A DNA stretch of 64,000 bases from Quillaja saponaria (lineage: Eukaryota > Streptophyta > Magnoliopsida > Fabales > Quillajaceae): contig CM055611.1 in assembly GCA_029379385.1 (NCBI GenBank), forward strand, positions 22,534,092 through 22,598,091. Direction: 5' to 3'. Within the stretch, counting starts at the first letter, position 1. Every line of letters begins with the position of its first letter. Shown one piece after another: positions 12,597 to 26,121 of the stretch. The notes under the pieces were generated by a model. The model ran no database searches, was not told the DNA's origin, and worked only from the letters and a program-made list of their open reading frames with translations. The translations under genes and the position numbers were made by a program.

Positions 12597-15500
12597 ATGT
12601 CGACATTCGGGGCTGGAAATTCAAATAAATCTACCGACCAAAATCCAAATAAATCTTTTGAGGTACGAAAAATCTAATGCTCTCTTTTCTCATGAGTTTA
12701 ATTCTTTGTGATTAGAATTAGTATAGCTGGAAATTTCGTTAAAGTTAGAATCTTTTTGGTTTATTCTTTCTAATCCAATTTGTTAGAAGTCCCTTGATTT
12801 TTTTTTGCGCTGTGGGCTTTAATTGCGTTTGGAATTTGATTGATTGTTAAGGATGATTCTTCTTTGGAATGTTGAATTGGGCTAGCTCAGTGTGGTATCT
12901 AGTTGGTCTGGTTATGTATACATACACAATAATACGTATATACTATTAATATTGTTCTGTTACTGATTCTTGAATTTTAGTAGTTGTAGAGTTTAGTCAT
13001 CTAAGCAAGAATTTTTATGACTTTCTAGGATTCTTGACTTGACCCTGATTGTATTTTCTATTATATTTAGTATGTGCGAAGAAGAATTTAATTAAATTTT
13101 GCACTTTTTAGGTGACCCAACCTCCTACTGATTCTGTCTCGAGTCTTAGTTTCAGTCCGAAGGCAAATTTCCTTGTTGCTACATCATGGGACAACCAGGT
13201 TTGGAATATCAGAATTTGTTTTTATACTTTGTCTCTTAATTGCATTATGGGTTTTTCCTTGTTTCCATTCCTCAATTATATTTGGCTCCTATATTAACAT
13301 TCTTGTAGGTACGCTGTTGGGAGATAGTACGAAACGGAATTAATCTAGGCAGTACGCCCAAGGCATCAATATCTCATGATCAACCAGTAATAAATTTGAA
13401 TACATGATATTTAAAAATCATTAATTATTTTCTTAACCTAAAGTGGCATTATTTATTCATACTTCTTGATTTGATGTTTTATGACCAAGGTATTATGCTC
13501 AACTTGGAAGGATGATGGAACAACTGTGTTTTCTGGAGGCTGTGACAAGCAGGCAAAAATGTGGCCTCTGGCATCTGGTGGACAACCAATGACTGTAGCC
13601 ATGCATGATGCACCTATCAAAGAGATTGCCTGGATACCGGAGATGAGTCTATTGGTTACAGGAAGCTTCGACAAGACCGTGAAGTATGCAGTAACTCTTA
13701 TTCTTCAGTAGCAGTCTTGAAAACCTTAGCATTTGTTTATTGCTTTTGTCAAATACTATTTTCAAAATTTGACCTTTATATCTTGGTTGTTCTTTCATTT
13801 ATGATTTTGGCTTTTATGTCTCGTAATACTACTTTGGTGAGTTGACAAGTTGCTTTGTGGAAACAATTCACAACATTAACACCGAGTAGCCAAATATGTG
13901 TACTTGTTGCATTTAAGGAAAGGGAAGTTGTTTGGGTTGTACAATATATTTTACTTAGTACACTTCAATCCGTTTAAAGGCACTGTAACTTCTATATGTT
14001 TTGCATGCTCTTCTTTGTTATGTTCGTAACTTATGTATGAGAACACATCAGATGATGTTTTCAAATTTTCTATATTTTACAACGTCATCTTCTGAAAACA
14101 CGGAGATCAGTTTAGGTGGCTTCATATCGTGGGACTTTTATTTTATTTCTTTTTCTTTCAGGCGATGTATCATTAATTAGTTTGCATCAGTATTTTCTCT
14201 TTGAAAGCCTATATCAAGCTGGTTGGAACCTAATTAAGCTGCTTGTAACTTACGTAAATAGTCCGTTTATAAGCATAATTCTTTCTACTGATAATAGCTA
14301 ATATTGCTTCTACCAAATTTCACCGTCGGATACTTACTTCCTAATTTTTAATATCTGGGTCTATGTGCAGTACTCTTGGGTACGATCATGAGGTTCTGAG
14401 GCTCTTCTAACCATCATGGATTACTGTTTACCTGCATGCTCTTAGGTACTGGGATACCAGGCAGTCAAATCCAGTGCATAGTCAACAGCTCCCCGATCGC
14501 TGTTATGCATTAGCAGTGAGTCATCCATTGATGGTTGTTGGAACTGCAGATAGAAACATGGTAGTCTTCAACCTGCAGAATCCTCAGGTAATTTATTTTT
14601 TTTTTCTCTTTGTATTTAATGTTTTCATTTGAATTTCTGATAGCTTTTTACAATCATTTCTCATTATATACAGATTTCTCTATTAACTTGGTTTCATGCT
14701 TAAAATTTTCGATTGTGCATTATTTCTTCAGCTTCTGATTTGAGTAAGGTGCTAGCATGTGATCATGTATGGCTCTTTTACATATGCTTACTGTTAAATT
14801 CAACTTCTTAGGGAATTGTTATTTTTTTTCAGCTTGCTATTCTGACCAGCAGACACGATCAACATAATGGCATTAATTGTACATTTTTTTTGAACAGGAA
14901 AGCTTTTCATAGAATTAAAAAGTACATTTTTAACTAAGGAAATGGCTGCTTTTAATTGTCTCATCAGGAAACAGACTTTTATCATTAATTTCCTTATTTT
15001 TGTGAATTTAAGTTATTAAGATACATCCAAGGAACTAAAATTCGTTTCGATAAGCCTAGAAACGGAAATGATTCGAGAAATAGTATGGAAACGGCATGGA
15101 AACGCTAATTTTTATGGAAACGCATGAAAATATATAATAAAACACTTATTATAATTTTTGTAGATATACAACATTGTTAATGTAGTACATAAAATACTAT
15201 TAAATACATAATAACGTAAAATTCTAAACATAGACATACAAATTGGAGAAAAATATTAAATTACAATCACATCCAACCAACAGTGTAGTGGCTAGCAGAT
15301 GCTCAACTCATATTTAATGAAATTTTTTAATTTGAACCAACATGCATATGTTCTGAAATTTTAATATTATTCATCACTAAATTAAACTAAATTAATACAA
15401 AATATTTGTATAAAATAAATAAAATAAAAGACCAAGAAACCTAACATGGGTGAAATCCTAAAAAAAATTATTTTTGCTAAATTATACTATTTGAATATAC

Positions 15501-18500
15501 ATCAAATAAGATTAAAAAAAAATTGAAATCCTAAAATAAGAAGAGAACTAGAGCTAAAACTTTAGATTTTAAATTTTAAAAATGTCTTGTTTATGTCGAC
15601 CCATTTCGTGTGAAAACGATGAAAACGCCACTGTTTCGTGTAGAAATGCCCCCGTTTAGTGTGGAAACGCCCCCTGTTTCGTGTGGAAATGCCCTCGTTT
15701 CTTGTGGAAACGGTGGTTGTGTTTCTGTAAGTGACTTTTGTTTCGGGTAGTGTGGAAACGGAAACGTTTCGCACGTTTCGACCGTTTCGACACGAATTTT
15801 TAAACCTTGGATACATTAAGGGCGACAACCATGTAGCACCGACCATAGTCTTTTGTCTGCATAATGATATGAGTTAGGAACCGCATGGTAGCTTCTCCAA
15901 GCTGAACAAGATCTTATCTCCTCATACTCACAATCGGGGTATCATAACTTCATATAAGTTTAATGATCAAATACCTTATAGATGAATTGAGATGCTTGTA
16001 TGTCATTTGAAGTACTCTTTCTATTCTCCTTCATACTAAATAAAGAATTGTTGTTGATTAGTGATCTCTTATTAATAATTTGTAGACTAACTGCTTTTGA
16101 GAGAAAACAATCAAATGTATACTTGCCTTCTGTTTGACTTATTAATTTTAATCAATGTTAAAATGCCAACAGACTGAGTACAAGAGAATTATTTCACCCC
16201 TGAAGTTTCAAACAAGATGTGTTGCTGCCTTTCCCGATAAGCAAGGCTTCTTGGTACGGTTCCACTTCCCCTATGAATTTTTTTTCATGCATGCCTTTTT
16301 CACTGCTTTATATTGGTTAATAGATTCTCTGCTTGAACAATAGGGGAAGTGCAGCACGAGAACATGTCTATACTCCACCTCTCTGGTTTCAGTATACTGT
16401 AATCAATACATGTGTACTCAATGTTGAGACAAGTGAATAGTACATATATTCTTTTCCAGATGAAATTTGAACCACCACATGGTAGATGAGTCTTTTGAGA
16501 CTTGAGAATATTGAAATCCAACTATCTGGACAAGTTGCTTGAGATTTAGGAGATTGAGGCTTATGCCCATATTTTCTCTGCCGAATTTGATTCAGATATA
16601 TGGATTTCTCTCTATACCTAGATTCCTATTGTTGTTACATATGCATTTCACTCTACCATCCTGTTTCTTTAGCATATAATCATTTTTAGTCTCCTCAATG
16701 TAAACTTGCACAAAAGTTACTGTTTGGGCTCCATGGATTAAACTGCTGATATAATTGAATGTACTCTTACTCTATAGGTTGGATCAATAGAGGGAAGAGT
16801 TGGTGTACATCATTTGGATGATGCACAACAAAGTAAAAATTTCACTTTCAAATGCCACAGAGATACCTCTACCAATGAGATATACTCAGTCAATTCTTTA
16901 AACTTCCATCCGGTAATAATGCACAATCTTAAAATAGTTAAAATTCTATTTTTCATATTATGTAAATGTGATATGATGTTTCTTCAAAACTAATTTATCT
17001 TTGTCCTTTAATTCAGGTCCATCACACTTTTGCAACTGCAGGATCTGATGGTGCTTTTAATTTCTGGGATAAAGACAGTAAACAGAGACTCAAGGTTTCT
17101 CCATATCTCTATTAATTTCACACCACAATTTAGTAGTTCTAGTTCGGTAAACTTGTCTTAAATGAAAGAATTGTTGTGACTGGATGTTTCCACAGGCAAG
17201 ACGTGTGCATTGATGACTCACATGCACATTTGTCAGTGTTTGCTTGATAATATTGATCTTGTTTGTTGCAAGTATGAGGGGCACTATGTAGTCCATAGGT
17301 GTTCTAGTTCTAGATTGAGATGTCTATGCTTATTTCTCAATAGTGGTTTCCCTGGTTGTGGTGATTACAATGTACACAGACCGAGAATCTAATATCAAAT
17401 TTTTTTTATCCATTCCAAGATATTTTCTTATAATTTTTCAAAACACAATAGCTCTTATGATGTACAATTATGCTTTACAGGCCATGAATAGGTGCAGTCA
17501 ACCCATACCATGCAGTACCTTCAACAATGATGGTTCAATATTTGCTTACTCGGTACGTCTATACAAGTAGATCGGTGTGTAAGATCTGCATAATATGGTT
17601 CAACTTTTACTCAAGTTAACTAAAAAAATACTCATCATTAACCCCCCGGGGCTTTACTTGCATATGCACACACTGATACAGGCACTCGTTCACTTGCATA
17701 CACACACAGTGAGTAGCACATACTGTAATGTGCAAACATGTAAATGTTCTGATGTGGTTTTTATGCAATGTGGGGAAATTATAATTTGGGCATGTTGTGC
17801 TAGGTAATGTCAAATATCAATTAGTGAAGTCACAGCCACAGCCACATTCCATGTCATGTAACTAAGTGGAGTTTATTTTAACATCCCATCTTACCTAACC
17901 ATACCAAGAATAGAAGGATAAGGTCTTTTTTGGAACTCTTGACTAATGTGTTCAATAAGGTACATATGTTGAGAAGCACATTACTTATCATATTAATTAT
18001 GTCCATGTGCATCTCTCTCTCCCTCTCTCTCCTCTGCTGCTTGCAACTCTTAATGGAAATTCTTACCGAAGGATTCTAACCAAAAACTAATAGAACCTTG
18101 CTTGAATTGCATAATGTTTTGGGCTTTAAGTGTTTGGGATAAAATCATGTGCATCTAGAATAACAGTTGTGATTGATTATTGGTATGATTTTCAGTGAAG
18201 CCTGCAATGCTGGGTTTTTTGTTTTGCAGTAACTTGCTTCCAGAAGCATGTGTTTGTAACTTTATTTGCAACTGCATGTTCATCTGCCCCTTGCATCTTC
18301 ATACCTATGCATTTTGCACTAAAATCTTACTTCGATTTATCTATAGTCCTGCTATGATTGGAGTAAGGGGGCGGAGAATCACAACCCGGCAACGGCTAAA
18401 ACCTACATTTTCCTGCATTTGCCACAGGTACATTAATGTGCATGATTTATGATTTATGATTTCGGTAACCTGTTAAATAATTTTCCTTTCAACAGACAAG

Positions 18501-18595
18501 GTGACAGGTGCTGGTCGTTTTATTACTAATATTCATTTGTAATGCAGGAGGCTGAGGTTAAAGCCAAGCCAAAAGCTCCAACGGGTAGAAAGTGA
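12597..18595 (+). CDS. RAE1: RAE1-like mRNA export factor, WD40 repeat protein, 353 aa
   Basis: Eleven exons join in phase to 1062 nt: 12597-12662, 13112-13198, 13309-13386, 13490-13683, 14446-14587, 16173-16253, 16778-16912, 17017-17094, 17481-17552, 18347-18427 and 18548-18595. All introns are GT-AG. The product is RAE1/Gle2, a seven-bladed WD40 propeller at the nuclear pore that binds Nup98 and acts in mRNA export and spindle assembly. In plants it also appears as a substrate receptor for DDB1-CUL4 ligases. Recognisable stretches are [80 protein letters not shown] and [20 protein letters not shown]. The tail [11 protein letters not shown] is typical of plant RAE1. The length matches the family (about 350). 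Intron 5 (14588-16172) holds an inverted-repeat transposon. The upstream neighbour is a dead NUP96. No frameshift was found. Confidence 0.96.
15021..15816. mobile_element. 784-bp non-autonomous DNA transposon with terminal inverted repeats, inside RAE1 intron 5
   Basis: The element at 15027-15810 begins CCAAGG and ends CCTTGG. Its first ~28 bases (CCAAGGAACTAAAATTCG...) pair as an inverted repeat with the last ~30 (...CGAATTTTTAAACCTTGG). It is flanked by a perfect 6-bp direct repeat ATACAT at 15021-15026 and 15811-15816, a target-site duplication. It encodes no transposase; the open frame at 15562-15846 on the minus strand is not a recognisable protein. The 3' third (15600-15790) is packed with CGTTTC/GAAACG motifs in both orientations, repeating roughly every 25 bases, and the 5' end has a few more. 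The middle is AT-rich. The superfamily is not assigned, because the ends do not match the common hAT or Mutator starts I know. Confidence 0.78.
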
Positions 18596-21500
18596 AAACA
18601 TCTTATGACTTTGAAGGCGTAATTGACAAATTAGTCATCTGTCTTTTGGTGCATACCAGCTTTCTATATGGTTTTTCCATTGGAAGGGAGGAGGAAAAAA
18701 AAAAAAACTTAGATTATTGTTGTGAGGATGGAAGATTTGCCAAGTGAGTCAATTTCCCCCCCTGCCATTTAAGCAGTATGACAATCTAGCATTAGGATTT
18801 GTTTCTTGAACCACAACCAGTAGCATTAGGTTTTGTTTCTTGAACCACAACCAGTAAAGCTGTTGCTGGTGAAAAGTGGACAATGGCTTATCTCTTTCAT
18901 ATGCAGCATATTGTTAACTTTTGTTCTTATTCTCCTTTGAACGTTTTCTTTATAACAATTCCCATTTCTGTTCTTGCTTTTCATTATTACTATAATTATA
19001 TTATTGGTACCCCAAAAAAAAAAATTCCAAATTTTGGATTGTAAGGGTGAGTGTATCCCAGTACAAGTCAATGATTCAGATTTGGGGATGACCTTGAAAA
19101 ATTTTCTAGGATTTTTCAAGGGTGTAACGTATTCGTGGATGGAGTAGTTACGAAGAAAAAGAACATAAACTGCCATGAAAAAGGGTGATTTTCATGGAAA
19201 ATTATAACCTTGCTTTGGACTGACATATATGATATATGATTCTCAAAGCACGCGTAATCTTCACCTTTTTGTTGTCCAACTTGCATGATGCTTGCGCCCT
19301 TGTAGGCTTTAACTTACTAAAATTCAAGTTGGAAAACTAAAATAAAACAAAGAAAAACTCTATAGAATAATAGAAAGAGAAACCCTATAGACAATAATGC
19401 AATAGTAGATTAGTTTGATACAAGAGGATATTAATTGGGATTAAATCATTCATCTTTAGAACATTTTTTTCTCTTTTAATGTAATCTTTAAAACATATCT
19501 TAATTCCATACACATATAACAAATATATTTTTACATACAGCACTAAATTTAGACTGAAAAAAGAGAGAGTAAAAGAGAGATAAATCATCATGTAAATTAT
19601 TAATCTCTATCTGACACACTCTCAGCTCTCTCAAAATACCAAAAATCAGTAGTCACAGAAGAATGCTATTATTAACAAAAGAATATGGAATTGTAAAACC
19701 TTGTTACTTGCAAACGCCTATATGCCTCAACAAGCATTATTTAGAATCTAAATACTGCAACTTATAGTCTTATGTCCGGTATTGGAAGCAATTATGGCTG
19801 CTAAAACTACAATGTAACTACTAATAGTCGCTATTTAAGAGTATATGTCAAAACTAGAACCTTTTGATAGCAAATGAAAAGGAATAGAGCTAATGTTTAC
19901 AAAACTGTAGGTAGCCTTTCAATTGTCCTTAAAACCCCCCAAAATATATTTGAACATTTAAGAGATCAAGATGAAATGGGGGATGAGAATTTTAAAAATG
20001 AAAAAAAAAGGAGGGGCTAAGTGTCATCCATCTCAAAGTTTAGTGGGTGACACCTCTCTTTGGAGGGAGGGTCATAACTAAGTTGTTTCTTTTTGCTAGG
20101 AGAAAGAATTGAAGTGGATGAGTCTCTATCATGTAATCTACCATGATCATTTAACTTAAAAAACAAAGGGTAACAAATTTTGTCCTCTCTTTCATAAATT
20201 TTGTTTTATGCAATGTTTATTGCAGTAATTATTTCATACTTTTTTCTAAAATAACTTGTCAATCTTTATTGTAAAATCTGCAGTAAAGATGTGAAACAAA
20301 ATTTTACTTTTAACTGTTTTTATGGTTCGGATTGCAGTCAATACATTAATTATTAAAGTCGTAGCAGATAATTGAATTTGTTATGGTCCTATTGTAGCAA
20401 ATATAGGGAATTTTTGTAGTAGTTTGGTAGAAGTGAAAATAGAAAAGATGAAGTAGAATGACTAGCTTCAATTTCTTGTTGTTTGGTGAATTGGAAAAGA
20501 CTGTTAGATATCTGCAGACAATTAATGTGAAAGAAAGATTGAGAAGCTTTTCACATTCTTTTTACTCCATGTATATTATGGTTTGTATATTTTCATCTTT
20601 GCCAAAGAATGAGTAATTCCTAATTTAATTTATTTTTCTTTTACATGTTTTGGTTCCGTACATTGGTTAACTGAAAAGGCAACTGTCTTGTAATCACTTT
20701 GGTTTTACTTTGCATTGCTTACATTGACACACCATTAAATCTTAACTAGCTAGATCAAGACCTAGTCATCACTAACTAAACTTCATGAATGTTGTTTTTT
20801 TGGTTTTTTTTAATTTTATTATTAGAATCATCTCTAATTATATGTGAATATATATAATAGAACATCTTGCACCGACATCAACAATACTCGAACATTAACA
20901 TATGTAAGTGAATACACACACCAATTAATTGTGATTGAAATCTCTTGGATAGCCACTAAAGACAAGAAGGAGCTTGTCAAAACATAACAACAAATAAGTA
21001 GATATCACTTTGCACATCTTCCACAAATCAAATTGCTTTATGTAACTCATTAGTTAATTTATTTTTCACTGGTAAAAATTTAAAATATGTAATCATCTCC
21101 CATAGAAGTTGAGGAAGAGATAAAAACTAATCTGCAAAAAAAAAAAAAAAGACAATTTTTTTTGATTATTAATCTTTCTTTCTTTTATACTTTTTGTCAA
21201 TTTATGATAGTAAACGATGGAATGAAGTGTACTAGTTGTATGATTTTTTATTATTATTTTTTTATCATTATTAAATCTTGGTATGTAATTGAAGTTTTCA
21301 GCTGAAAAAGACAAAGACAAAGACAAAGAAAATTAATTAATGGTAGAACAAAAACATTAATTTACCTAGTCCATGGATTTTGGTTTTACCATTTCAACTA
21401 TAGAACACCTCAAACAATAATTAACTTGAGAGTTAATATGTATAATTCCAAAACTTGTCTATCCTGTATTATATATGTCCTTTCACTCTGCTTAGAGACC

Positions 21501-23204
21501 CCATCACTTTCTAAGAAGCTCAACAATAATAACAATTAATTAGAACTAATACTATACTAATTTAATGTCCTTTGGAACCATTAATTTCTTAATCATTGTT
21601 TTCTATGAAAAGGATGGATGATAAATCCTATGGCCTCTGCCTGCAATAAATTGATGAAAAACATAAATCATTCACTTATATAATTTTAATTTTTTTTACT
21701 CTATTAATTTTGTAATTGTGTATTTTAAAAATACATTACCTAATGTTATTATCAATTTGTATGTTTTAAATCACAGGCAGATTTTTTACGCGATCTTATT
21801 TGATGAAAGATGAGAATTAGAGAATCAAGTAAGCGTTTTTTAAAACACATGATGGCAACAAAAGTGCATGCATGCCCATCCCTACACAAGCTCTACAGGC
21901 TTCTTGGACATGATGCAATAGAACACCTCAGCTCAAATTTCACACAACATGCATTTTAGGAATACACCAAATAGGCCCTACATTTTTTCTGCTTGGGGCA
22001 ACAATCTAACTAAAATAGCATGGCATGTGAGAATGAGCTAAGCTTAAAGAGATTGAAGGAAACAAGATGCATGGATGTGAATATTGTTGTCAACATCATA
22101 AATGTGTTGCAAACTTTGGTTTGTCTAATTAATATTAATTTGGAACAAAGGAATATATATATATTATTCGTGGTCAAATATTGCAGCCACTACCCTACAA
22201 GCCCACAACACATACACCCACAAAACTCAGAAAGAGAGGCAGAGAGAGAGAGAGAGGAGGATGGGCTTGAAAATTACATCAAACATGTGTGGGTGTGTCT
22301 TCACTTGTAGTGTGGCATATGGATAGGTTTCCTATGTTTACGAATTATGATGTGAGCCACGTGCCCTTGCCTAGTAACTACTACAAAATAAATATATGTT
22401 CCATCATACATAAAAAAAATTATATACGTCATTTCATTTTGAATATGTATTCAAAATATAATTTTTTTTTTGAAGAATTTATTTAAGTTAAACTAAGGTA
22501 GACACTTGAAAATTTACGTACATAAAATTTTAAATTTTAAAATTTGAAAGTACCTGTGTATTATCTCCCATCTCAATATCTTTAATAACTCAAAATATTT
22601 TATTTTATTTTTTTTATTTTCAAGTAAAAAATTACTAATTCTCAGTTATTACTTTGAATTCTATTTTTTTCAATTAACTATCAAACTCAAATCATCGTTC
22701 CATTTTCCCCAACTGCATATGCAAAAAACAAATCTAAGTTGTTCAATTATTTCATATAGATTAGCTTCATGTAAAACCCTTGACACTACTAGGAAAAAAA
22801 AAAAAGGGTACATTTTTTAAATATGAACAAAGCTAAAGGGACCTTTAGAAATTACCAAAGATAAAAGGTACATTTTTAAAATGATGGTTCAACATAATTA
22901 AAAAATTTGTGTATTAGTTGTAAATGTAACAATTGGGACTTTGTAATTATCACTTCAATAGAAAACTAATCAAAATTGCCCACTTTAATTTTTATTTTTT
23001 ATTTTAAAAAGAATGAAACAAAGAAAATAGAGGACTGAAAATTTTTCTGTGGGCCCATTTCTAAATTGATAGAAGGGAAGGCCGCAAAAGAGGCTTTATA
23101 TAAATCCTTGCTTTGCTCGTTCACTTCAGTCACCTCTCTGTTCTCTTCTCTGAGACTCTTCACAAACAGTTTGTGTTTGAAGCTGTCGAAACGTTTCTTT
23201 TTTC
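18596..23204. other. Gene-free 4.6 kb region with a short tandem repeat in the RAE1 3' UTR
   Basis: A 34-bp unit (AGCATTAGGATTTGTTTCTT...) occurs twice in tandem at about 18790-18857, with one or two changes, in the presumed RAE1 3' UTR. A poly-A run lies at 18697-18708. The rest is AT-rich with no convincing coding frame. A GA-rich microsatellite lies at 22228-22260, a CACGTG box at about 22359, and a lone CACTACTAGGAAAA motif at 22785. The open frames at 22020-22486 have no coding character that I recognise. Confidence 0.45.
23095..23105 (+). promoter_or_regulatory. Probable TATA box of the ERF gene
   Basis: TTTATATAAAT lies about 110 bases before the ATG at 23205 and is followed by a pyrimidine-rich leader. 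This is a normal plant arrangement. Confidence 0.5.
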
Positions 23205-24005
23205 ATGGCCAGACCCCAACAACGTTACCGAGGTGTCCGCCAAAGGCACTGGGGCTCCTGGGTCTCTGAAATCCGCCACCCTCTATTGTAATTCCCTTTC
23301 CAAAACGTTTCTTTCTCTCTTTTTCTGGAGAAAAAACGTTTTCTATTTCGATAAACCATTTATACTAGATGCTGTTATTCTAAGTTAAAATTCTATTTAT
23401 ATGTTTTGAGTGAGAAGTAGTACTGCAATTTTTACCTCAATTAATGGAAAGTTTCTTTGTTTTTGGAGCACAGGAAAACCAGAATTTGGTTAGGCACATT
23501 TGAAACGGCAGAGGATGCAGCACGAGCATATGACGAAGCAGCAAGGCTTATGTGTGGTCCAAAAGCACGTACCAATTTCCCATACAATCCCAATGAGCCT
23601 CAATCATCTTCCTCTAAGCTTCTTTCAGCAACTTTGACAGCAAAGCTACACAAGTGTCACATGGCCTCTCTTTCTCTTCAAATGTCCAAAAAACCAGCTC
23701 CAAACACTAAAGAGCCTCATCATAAAGAAGCACAACAAAAGTGTAATTCTTTTACCTCTGCCAATAATGCCATTTCCGGAGGAACCAGCACCCAAAAACC
23801 CGGTTTCAGGTGGCCGGAGATGAGACATGATGAATCACAATGGCCAGAAGGGTTGAATTGGGTTATGGGCACTGATCAGAAAATCCAAACTGAACAAGTT
23901 TCTCACCAACAATTTCAGCCACTTGAAGATGATCATATTGAGCAAATGATCCAGGAATTGCTTCATTATGGGTCCATTGAGCTTTGCTCTGTTGGCTCAG
24001 CTTAA
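23205..24005 (+). CDS. ESE3: AP2/ERF transcription factor, group V (ESE3/ERF003-like, SHINE relative), 204 aa
   Basis: Two exons, 23205-23287 and 23474-24005 (615 nt, GT-AG), encode a protein starting [20 protein letters not shown]. The single AP2 domain covers about residues 7-65 and is interrupted by the intron after HPL, the conserved position in this group. Motifs are [40 protein letters not shown] and NFPYNPN. After the domain come the group-V motifs [20 protein letters not shown] and, at the C-terminus, [20 protein letters not shown]. As I remember it, that C-terminal block matches Arabidopsis AT5G25190 (ESE3), an ethylene- and salt-inducible activator; the related SHN1-3 proteins control cuticle formation. 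It would act in the nucleus on GCC-box promoters. The gene is complete with no disruption. The assignment to ESE3 rather than to SHN2/3 rests on the C-terminal motif. Confidence 0.93.
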
Positions 24006-25889
24006 TTATTAGTCTTTATGCAACCTCTTTCTGAAGTGCTAGTAGCTAATTCACCCCATTGTAATAAAAAGTCAAGACTTTAGTTTTAGTACCAAACGGA
24101 TCAAACTAGATTATGAGCTTCAGTTACATTAATTACTACTTACTGGCCACTCTAATAGAAGGAACATAATAGAGATTTGCAGCTTCTATTTTTGTCAATA
24201 TTTTGTTAAATTGAAATATGACCAATTGAAATATGTCACGTGTTTTTACTCACAAAAAACACGAGCATTGAAGATTAACATCAATGAGATATCATGACAG
24301 CTCGAATCTGATATCTTATTGTTGAGGCTGAACCAAACTCATAGTGTTGAGCACAACTAATTGACATGGTGACATAATTTTCAGGGGATGATAAAAATAA
24401 AACAGAGGATTCACAATGTGGGATTATGTGGAGGAAAAACAAACTAGGAAAAAACAGACAAATTTCAGAGCAGTGATGGTTGAATGTTGTTTTCATTAGA
24501 CAAGCCTGCACCAATTGTTCTACAAAGTAAAGATTTTTGCTTTAAAGCCATCATTTTTGGCAGTATGAAGTGGGAAGGGGCTTGAGTGAAAAACACTAAG
24601 CAGGACCCAGATGGTCATAATGAGAACAAAGGAGAGAATAGTTGGGAAAATGATATAACACAATGCTTATTACCCGATCATTGAGTCAATAGTAGTAGGT
24701 ATGTCTAAGGAATTGAATGTAATCCAACACACAGATGCCAAATAATGTAATCCAACACACAGATACTGCCAACTATGAACACTGTACATTGCCAATTTTA
24801 TTGGAGTTCTATGAATATAGCTGAGATTACTTCATTCCTATCATAATGTAAATTCTCATTGTTTTCTCACTTGCTTTTTCTAGCTGAAAACCGACTAGAC
24901 AGCCCTTTTTATCCTTCTAGCTTCATTCTTCAAACTCAGAAGCATTACTTTTGACCCATATACTGATTTTTGCTCACTACAATGACACATTTTCATTAGA
25001 TGGTTTTCCTATAATCTGAACTAAAAAAAGAATGGCGGGTCCTAGTAACAAAATTTATGTTTTTCAACTAGAGTTTGTTTCACACTGTTAAATATACTTC
25101 GTGTACGCAATGCTGCTAAAAAAAAGGAATATTATAAATTAGTTTGTTATCAATCCGAGTTATAAGTAACAAGTGATAGATAAATTGAATCTTTTCGTAT
25201 AATTATCGATGTTTGATAGTAGCTTCAATAATAAAATATAGATTACCTTCAATGAGATATCATGACAGATCGATCTTGAAAATTTTAAATATAATTTTAT
25301 TTTATTTTATCAAATGATATTAAGAAATTTACCAATCAAATCAATGTAATTTTCACCAACAATATTTAATATTATCACATAGTTTACTATTTTTCTAACT
25401 ACCATATAAAATAATTAAATTGACATTCTAAAGTATACAAGTATAAACAACTTTTTCTTTTTCACTTTTTTTTTTTTTTTTCCTTTCAGTGATGCAATAA
25501 CCTGGACTTAGCATTTATATGATGGAAAATGAAAATGCTTTTTGTCTCTCACTGTTTGACATGGGATTAACTTTGTCTTTGTTATTTTGGAAATGCAATA
25601 GTCCTTGAATTGATTAGCTGCTTTAATTATATTGTGCATGGGGGCTTGTCTTCCATGCTTATAATCAGGACTTGTGGTTTCCAACAGTGTGGCCCCATTT
25701 GTCTGTTAAAACCCTAATAATGCCAAGGTCACATAATATGATTTGCTTCTACAAGGCACGAATAGAGCATCATAAAGGAGAAAGAAATAATAGCTCTAGT
25801 GTCAAACATTGTAGCTGGAGATCAATATTCATGATCATGAATCTTCTCTCTCCTCTTCCTCTTTTTATTTATTTTTAGTAATTCAAGGT

Positions 25890-26121
25890 GAAGAGAAAAA
25901 GTATGTAGGTCAGAGGAGAAGATCAGATGAAATAATTATCATAAATACTCGGGATCTGAAAAAGTGTTAGTTCATATTTTATTTTTTTGTTTAAGATAGA
26001 AGCTTGATAAAGAGGATTGCAATTCATGTAGTTCAAAGAAGAAACTCAGATGGAATAAATAGAAAAACTCGCGATTTAAAAAGAATTAGTTCATATATTT
26101 TCTTATCGTTTCAGATAGAAG
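25890..26121. repeat. Diverged tandem duplication of about 110 bp
   Basis: The two halves share, in the same order, AGATCAGATGAAATAA / ACTCAGATGGAATAA, ATACTCGGGATCTGAAAAAG / AAACTCGCGATTTAAAAAGA, TTAGTTCATAT, and a T-rich stretch ending AGATAGAAG. It may be a relic of a transposon with internal repeats. No protein is encoded. Confidence 0.5.

Noticed and set aside
15562..15846. 94-aa frame rich in Arg/Thr/Gly inside RAE1 intron 5
   Set aside because: It arises from the CGTTTC repeats of the transposon and runs past its right end; no protein family.
22785..22800. CACTACTAGGAAAA, like the terminus of a CACTA transposon
   Set aside because: No inverted partner or target duplication was found in the surrounding few kb.
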